Position numbers and translations under genes: made by a program. From the NCBI GenBank assembly GCA_003488145.1, contig DNMQ01000419.1:1-8164 (forward strand): a stretch of DNA of 8,164 nucleotides, read 5' to 3'. Every line of letters starts with the position of its first letter. Within the stretch, counting starts at the first letter, position 1. The stretch is from Pseudomonas sp. Its GTDB lineage: Bacteria; Pseudomonadota; Gammaproteobacteria; Pseudomonadales; Pseudomonadaceae. Below the pieces are notes generated by a model. The model was not told where the DNA came from and did no database searches. It saw only the letters and a program-made list of their open reading frames with translations. This document shows, one piece after another, positions 6,248 to 8,164 of the stretch.

Positions 6248-7497
6248 AAACCTTATCGCCGCGACTCGCCAACTGGCCGCTGCTGCTGTGCAGCTTCCGT
6301 CCGCTGTTTCTCGTCACCGTGCTGCTGGCGGTGACTGGTGTTGCACTCTGGCTGGGCTTTCTCGGTTTCGGGATACCGCTGCCAGGCGTACCGGGCGGCC
6401 CGCTGGTCTGGCATGCCCACGAAATGCTGCTCGGCTTCGGCCTGGCGGCAGTCGCCGGCTTCGTTCTCACCGCGGTGCCGGAATTCACTGCTACCGCAGC
6501 GTTCGGTCGGCATGTGGGCTTCGGCTTTCTGCTGCTGTGGCTAGCCGCCAGGCTGAGCTTCTGGCTTTCCGGCGTCATGGGACCGTGGCCGGCGGCGCTG
6601 TTCAACAGTGCCTTCGCCATCGCCCTGCTTGTGCTGCTCGCTCCGCGCCTGCTCGGCGACCCGCTGCGCCGGCAGTACGGCTTCTTCGGCGGGCTCGCCG
6701 CGCTGGCGCTGGTGACCGTGGGCTTTCATGTCGATGCCGTCGCCGGCCGATACCCGATGCGTTGGCTGTACGCTGGCATCGGCGTGATGATGGTACTGAT
6801 CGTGGTGGCCATGAGCCGAATCTCCATGCGCATTCTCAACGACGCCATCCAGGCACGCCGGGATGCCGGGCACGACGTGGACGACGACTACCGCGCGCGT
6901 CCGCCACGACGCAACCTGGCGATCTTCTGCATCAGCCTGTTCACTCTCGCCGAATGGCTGGCACTGCCGGCCCCGCTGAGCGGCTGGCTGGCCCTGGCCA
7001 CAGCCGCCGCCATGTTCAATCTGCTCAACGACTGGCACATCGGCCGAGCGCTGCTGGAGCGCTGGTCGCTGATGCTCTACAGCGTCTACTGGCTGATGGC
7101 GCTGGGCTATGGTGCACTGGGTGTCTCGCTGCTAGCCGACGGCTTTGCCAGCAGCGCCGGCCGCCATCTGCTGACACTCGGGGCCATGGGCGTATCGATT
7201 TTCGCGGTGCTGTGCATCGCCGGGCGTACCCACAGTGGCTATGCACTGGATCAGCGGCGCTGGGTGCCGATCGCGACCTGCCTGCTGGTGCTCGCCGCGC
7301 TGCTGCGTGCCAGTGCAGGGCTGCCGGGCGCTCCCGTGCCGCAGCTGAACATGCTCGCCGGGCTCGGTTGGCTGACAGTCTTTGGCTTGGCGCTGTGCTA
7401 CCTGGCACCGATCTGGCTGCGCCCGCGCCCGGACGGTGGTACGGGATGTGAAGAACCGATGGATGAACACAGCACGGGTTCGGGCTGCCGGACCTGA
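6241..7497 (+). CDS. nnrS: NnrS family haem-copper membrane protein (nitric oxide-related)
   Basis: The product is 418 residues, nearly all hydrophobic, with about 12 predicted membrane segments. Family marks are RPLFLVT (20-26), WHAHEMLLGFG (57-67) with His58 and His60, GFHVDA with His163, NDWHIG with His266, HLLTLGAMG (309-317) and GRTHSGYAL with His331. These histidines are candidates for the haem or copper ligands reported for the family. NnrS is usually controlled by NO-sensing FNR-type regulators, and in Vibrio cholerae it has been linked to protecting iron-dependent metabolism from nitric oxide. The ATG lies inside the ATPase gene, overlapping its stop by 7 bases, with GGAG at 6227-6230 ten bases upstream. 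It is the last gene of the operon and ends 146 bp before the terminator palindrome. The polar C-terminal tail after the last helix is about 25 residues. Family identity is strong; biochemical role is unsettled. Confidence 0.93.
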   Translation: MLKTLSPRLANWPLLLCSFRPLFLVTVLLAVTGVALWLGFLGFGIPLPGVPGGPLVWHAHEMLLGFGLAAVAGFVLTAVPEFTATAAFGRHVGFGFLLLWLAARLSFWLSGVMGPWPAALFNSAFAIALLVLLAPRLLGDPLRRQYGFFGGLAALALVTVGFHVDAVAGRYPMRWLYAGIGVMMVLIVVAMSRISMRILNDAIQARRDAGHDVDDDYRARPPRRNLAIFCISLFTLAEWLALPAPLSGWLALATAAAMFNLLNDWHIGRALLERWSLMLYSVYWLMALGYGALGVSLLADGFASSAGRHLLTLGAMGVSIFAVLCIAGRTHSGYALDQRRWVPIATCLLVLAALLRASAGLPGAPVPQLNMLAGLGWLTVFGLALCYLAPIWLRPRPDGGTGCEEPMDEHSTGSGCRT

Positions 7498-7586
7498 GCG
7501 GTGATCGGCAACTGGACGCGATATTCGTTGCAGGCGAACAGACAACCGAGCCGTGAATGCGGACTCGGGGACGGAGAAGGCGCGGC

Positions 7587-7612
7587 GGTGGATAAGCTTC
7601 GCGTTATTCACC
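7587..7612. repeat. REP-like imperfect hairpin
   Basis: GGTGGATAA (7587-7595) and TTATTCACC (7604-7612) form a nine-pair stem with one G:T pair, and a short inner GC/GC pairing surrounds a TTC loop. The wording resembles GGTGGATAA...TTATCCACC repeats that I recall as scattered between genes in pseudomonads. Only one copy is visible here, so calling it a REP element is an inference. It lies in the otherwise featureless 146-bp stretch between nnrS and the terminator. Confidence 0.4.
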
Positions 7613-7643
7613 CTACCGCTCTGCGGCAGGGACAATTCATCTG

Positions 7644-7679
7644 AAACGAAAAGGGCGCATCGATGCGCCCTTTTCGTTT
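7644..7679. terminator. Bidirectional intrinsic terminator
   Basis: A perfect 36-bp palindrome: AAACGAAAAGGGCGCAT followed by its exact complement. The GC-rich stem GGGCGC/GCGCCC is flanked by AAAA and TTTT on both sides, so the RNA from either strand makes a strong hairpin with a U-rich end. It lies between two convergent units, the operon ending with nnrS and the polyamine permease gene, and should stop transcription from both. Confidence 0.9.
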
Positions 7680-7696
7680 TGCGGCTCAAACCATCA

Positions 7697-8164
7697 TCAG
7701 GTATGCGCCGAGGGCGGCACCAGCACCTTACGGCTGTCGATCACCTGACGCCAGGTGGGATTGCCAGCGGTTTCATCCATCGCCTGCTGCATCGCGCGAA
7801 TACGGCGCTTCTCGGCACGGCGGCTGAGGTACCAGGCGAGAAAGGTAGCCAGCGACACGCTGAGCAGGATCAAACTCGCCACCGCGTTGATCTCCGGCTT
7901 CACGCCCAGGCGCACGGCGGAAAAGATCTCCATCGGCAAGGTGGTCGAGCCCGGCCCGGAGACGAAGCTGGCCAGTACCAGATCGTCCAGCGAGAGGGCA
8001 AAGGAGAGCATACCGCCGGCCGCCAGCGAGGGCGCAATCATCGGCATGGTGATCAGGAAGAACACCTTCCATGGCCGCGCTCCGAGGTCCATCGCCGCTT
8101 CCTCGATGGACTGGTCCAGCTCGCGCAGGCGCGCCATCACCACTACCGCGACGTAGGCCGAGCA
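7697..8164 (-). CDS. potI: Putrescine/spermidine ABC transporter permease, PotI/SpuH-like (partial, 5' end outside window)
   Basis: The reading frame enters from the right edge and runs 155 codons to a TGA at 7697-7699. The true start lies outside the window; a GTG at 8143 is internal, because homologous sequence (SAYVAVV) continues upstream of it. The coupling loop EEAAMDLGARPWKVFFLITMP is intact, and SLDDLVLASFVSGPG...TTLP and GVKPEINA closely match the C-terminal half of E. coli PotI as I remember it (it fits PotC less well). This would be one of the two membrane subunits of a putrescine importer; in Pseudomonas the counterpart is called spuH. After the last helix and the RAEKRRIR motif, the tail continues about 30 residues to VPPSAHT, longer than in E. 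coli. The other pot/spu genes would lie to the right. Confidence 0.94.
   Translation of the reverse strand, partial: CSAYVAVVVMARLRELDQSIEEAAMDLGARPWKVFFLITMPMIAPSLAAGGMLSFALSLDDLVLASFVSGPGSTTLPMEIFSAVRLGVKPEINAVASLILLSVSLATFLAWYLSRRAEKRRIRAMQQAMDETAGNPTWRQVIDSRKVLVPPSAHT

Noticed and set aside
8141..8143. GTG as the start codon of the polyamine permease
   Set aside because: The frame continues to the window edge with sequence matching PotI, and the protein would lack its N-terminal membrane segments.
1..8164. CRISPR arrays, insertion sequences, tRNA or rRNA genes
   Set aside because: I saw no spaced direct repeats, transposase reading frame, or tRNA- or rRNA-like sequence on either strand.

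Overview
The window looks like chromosomal DNA from a Pseudomonas-type gammaproteobacterium, possibly of the stutzeri/mendocina kind. The support is high GC content, strong C/G third-position codon bias, ANR/DNR- and Fur-type operators, a PotI/SpuH-like polyamine permease and an NnrS protein. Genus is an inference; no rRNA or other marker is present.

Layout. (1) Bases 1-813, minus strand: the first 271 codons of an alpha/beta hydrolase of the monoacylglycerol lipase/lysophospholipase kind, running off the left edge. (2) Bases 898-1467, plus strand and divergent: a small membrane-anchored thioredoxin-fold protein with a Cys-Pro-Cys motif. (3) Bases 1488-7497: a compact plus-strand operon of five genes, each overlapping the next. 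They encode a TonB-dependent outer-membrane receptor, a periplasmic NMT1/SsuA-like binding protein, an inner-membrane permease, an ABC ATPase and an NnrS-family membrane protein. (4) Bases 7498-7696: non-coding, with a REP-like hairpin and a 36-bp perfect palindrome that probably terminates transcription from both sides. (5) Bases 7697-8164, minus strand and convergent: the C-terminal half of a PotI/SpuH-like permease running off the right edge.

The centre of interest is the operon. Its promoter region holds two perfect palindromes almost touching: an FNR-family (ANR/DNR) site, TTGATCGCGATCAA at 1488-1501, and a Fur 7-1-7 site, TGATAATTATTATCA at 1503-1517. This predicts induction under low oxygen or nitric oxide and repression by iron. 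The operon joins a complete outer-to-inner membrane uptake route to NnrS, a haem-copper protein family tied to nitric oxide. I infer an uptake system for an iron- or metal-related compound (or a precursor) needed during denitrification or nitrosative stress. The substrate cannot be read from the sequence. The pairing of a TonB receptor with an NMT1-type rather than a siderophore-type ABC importer is unusual.
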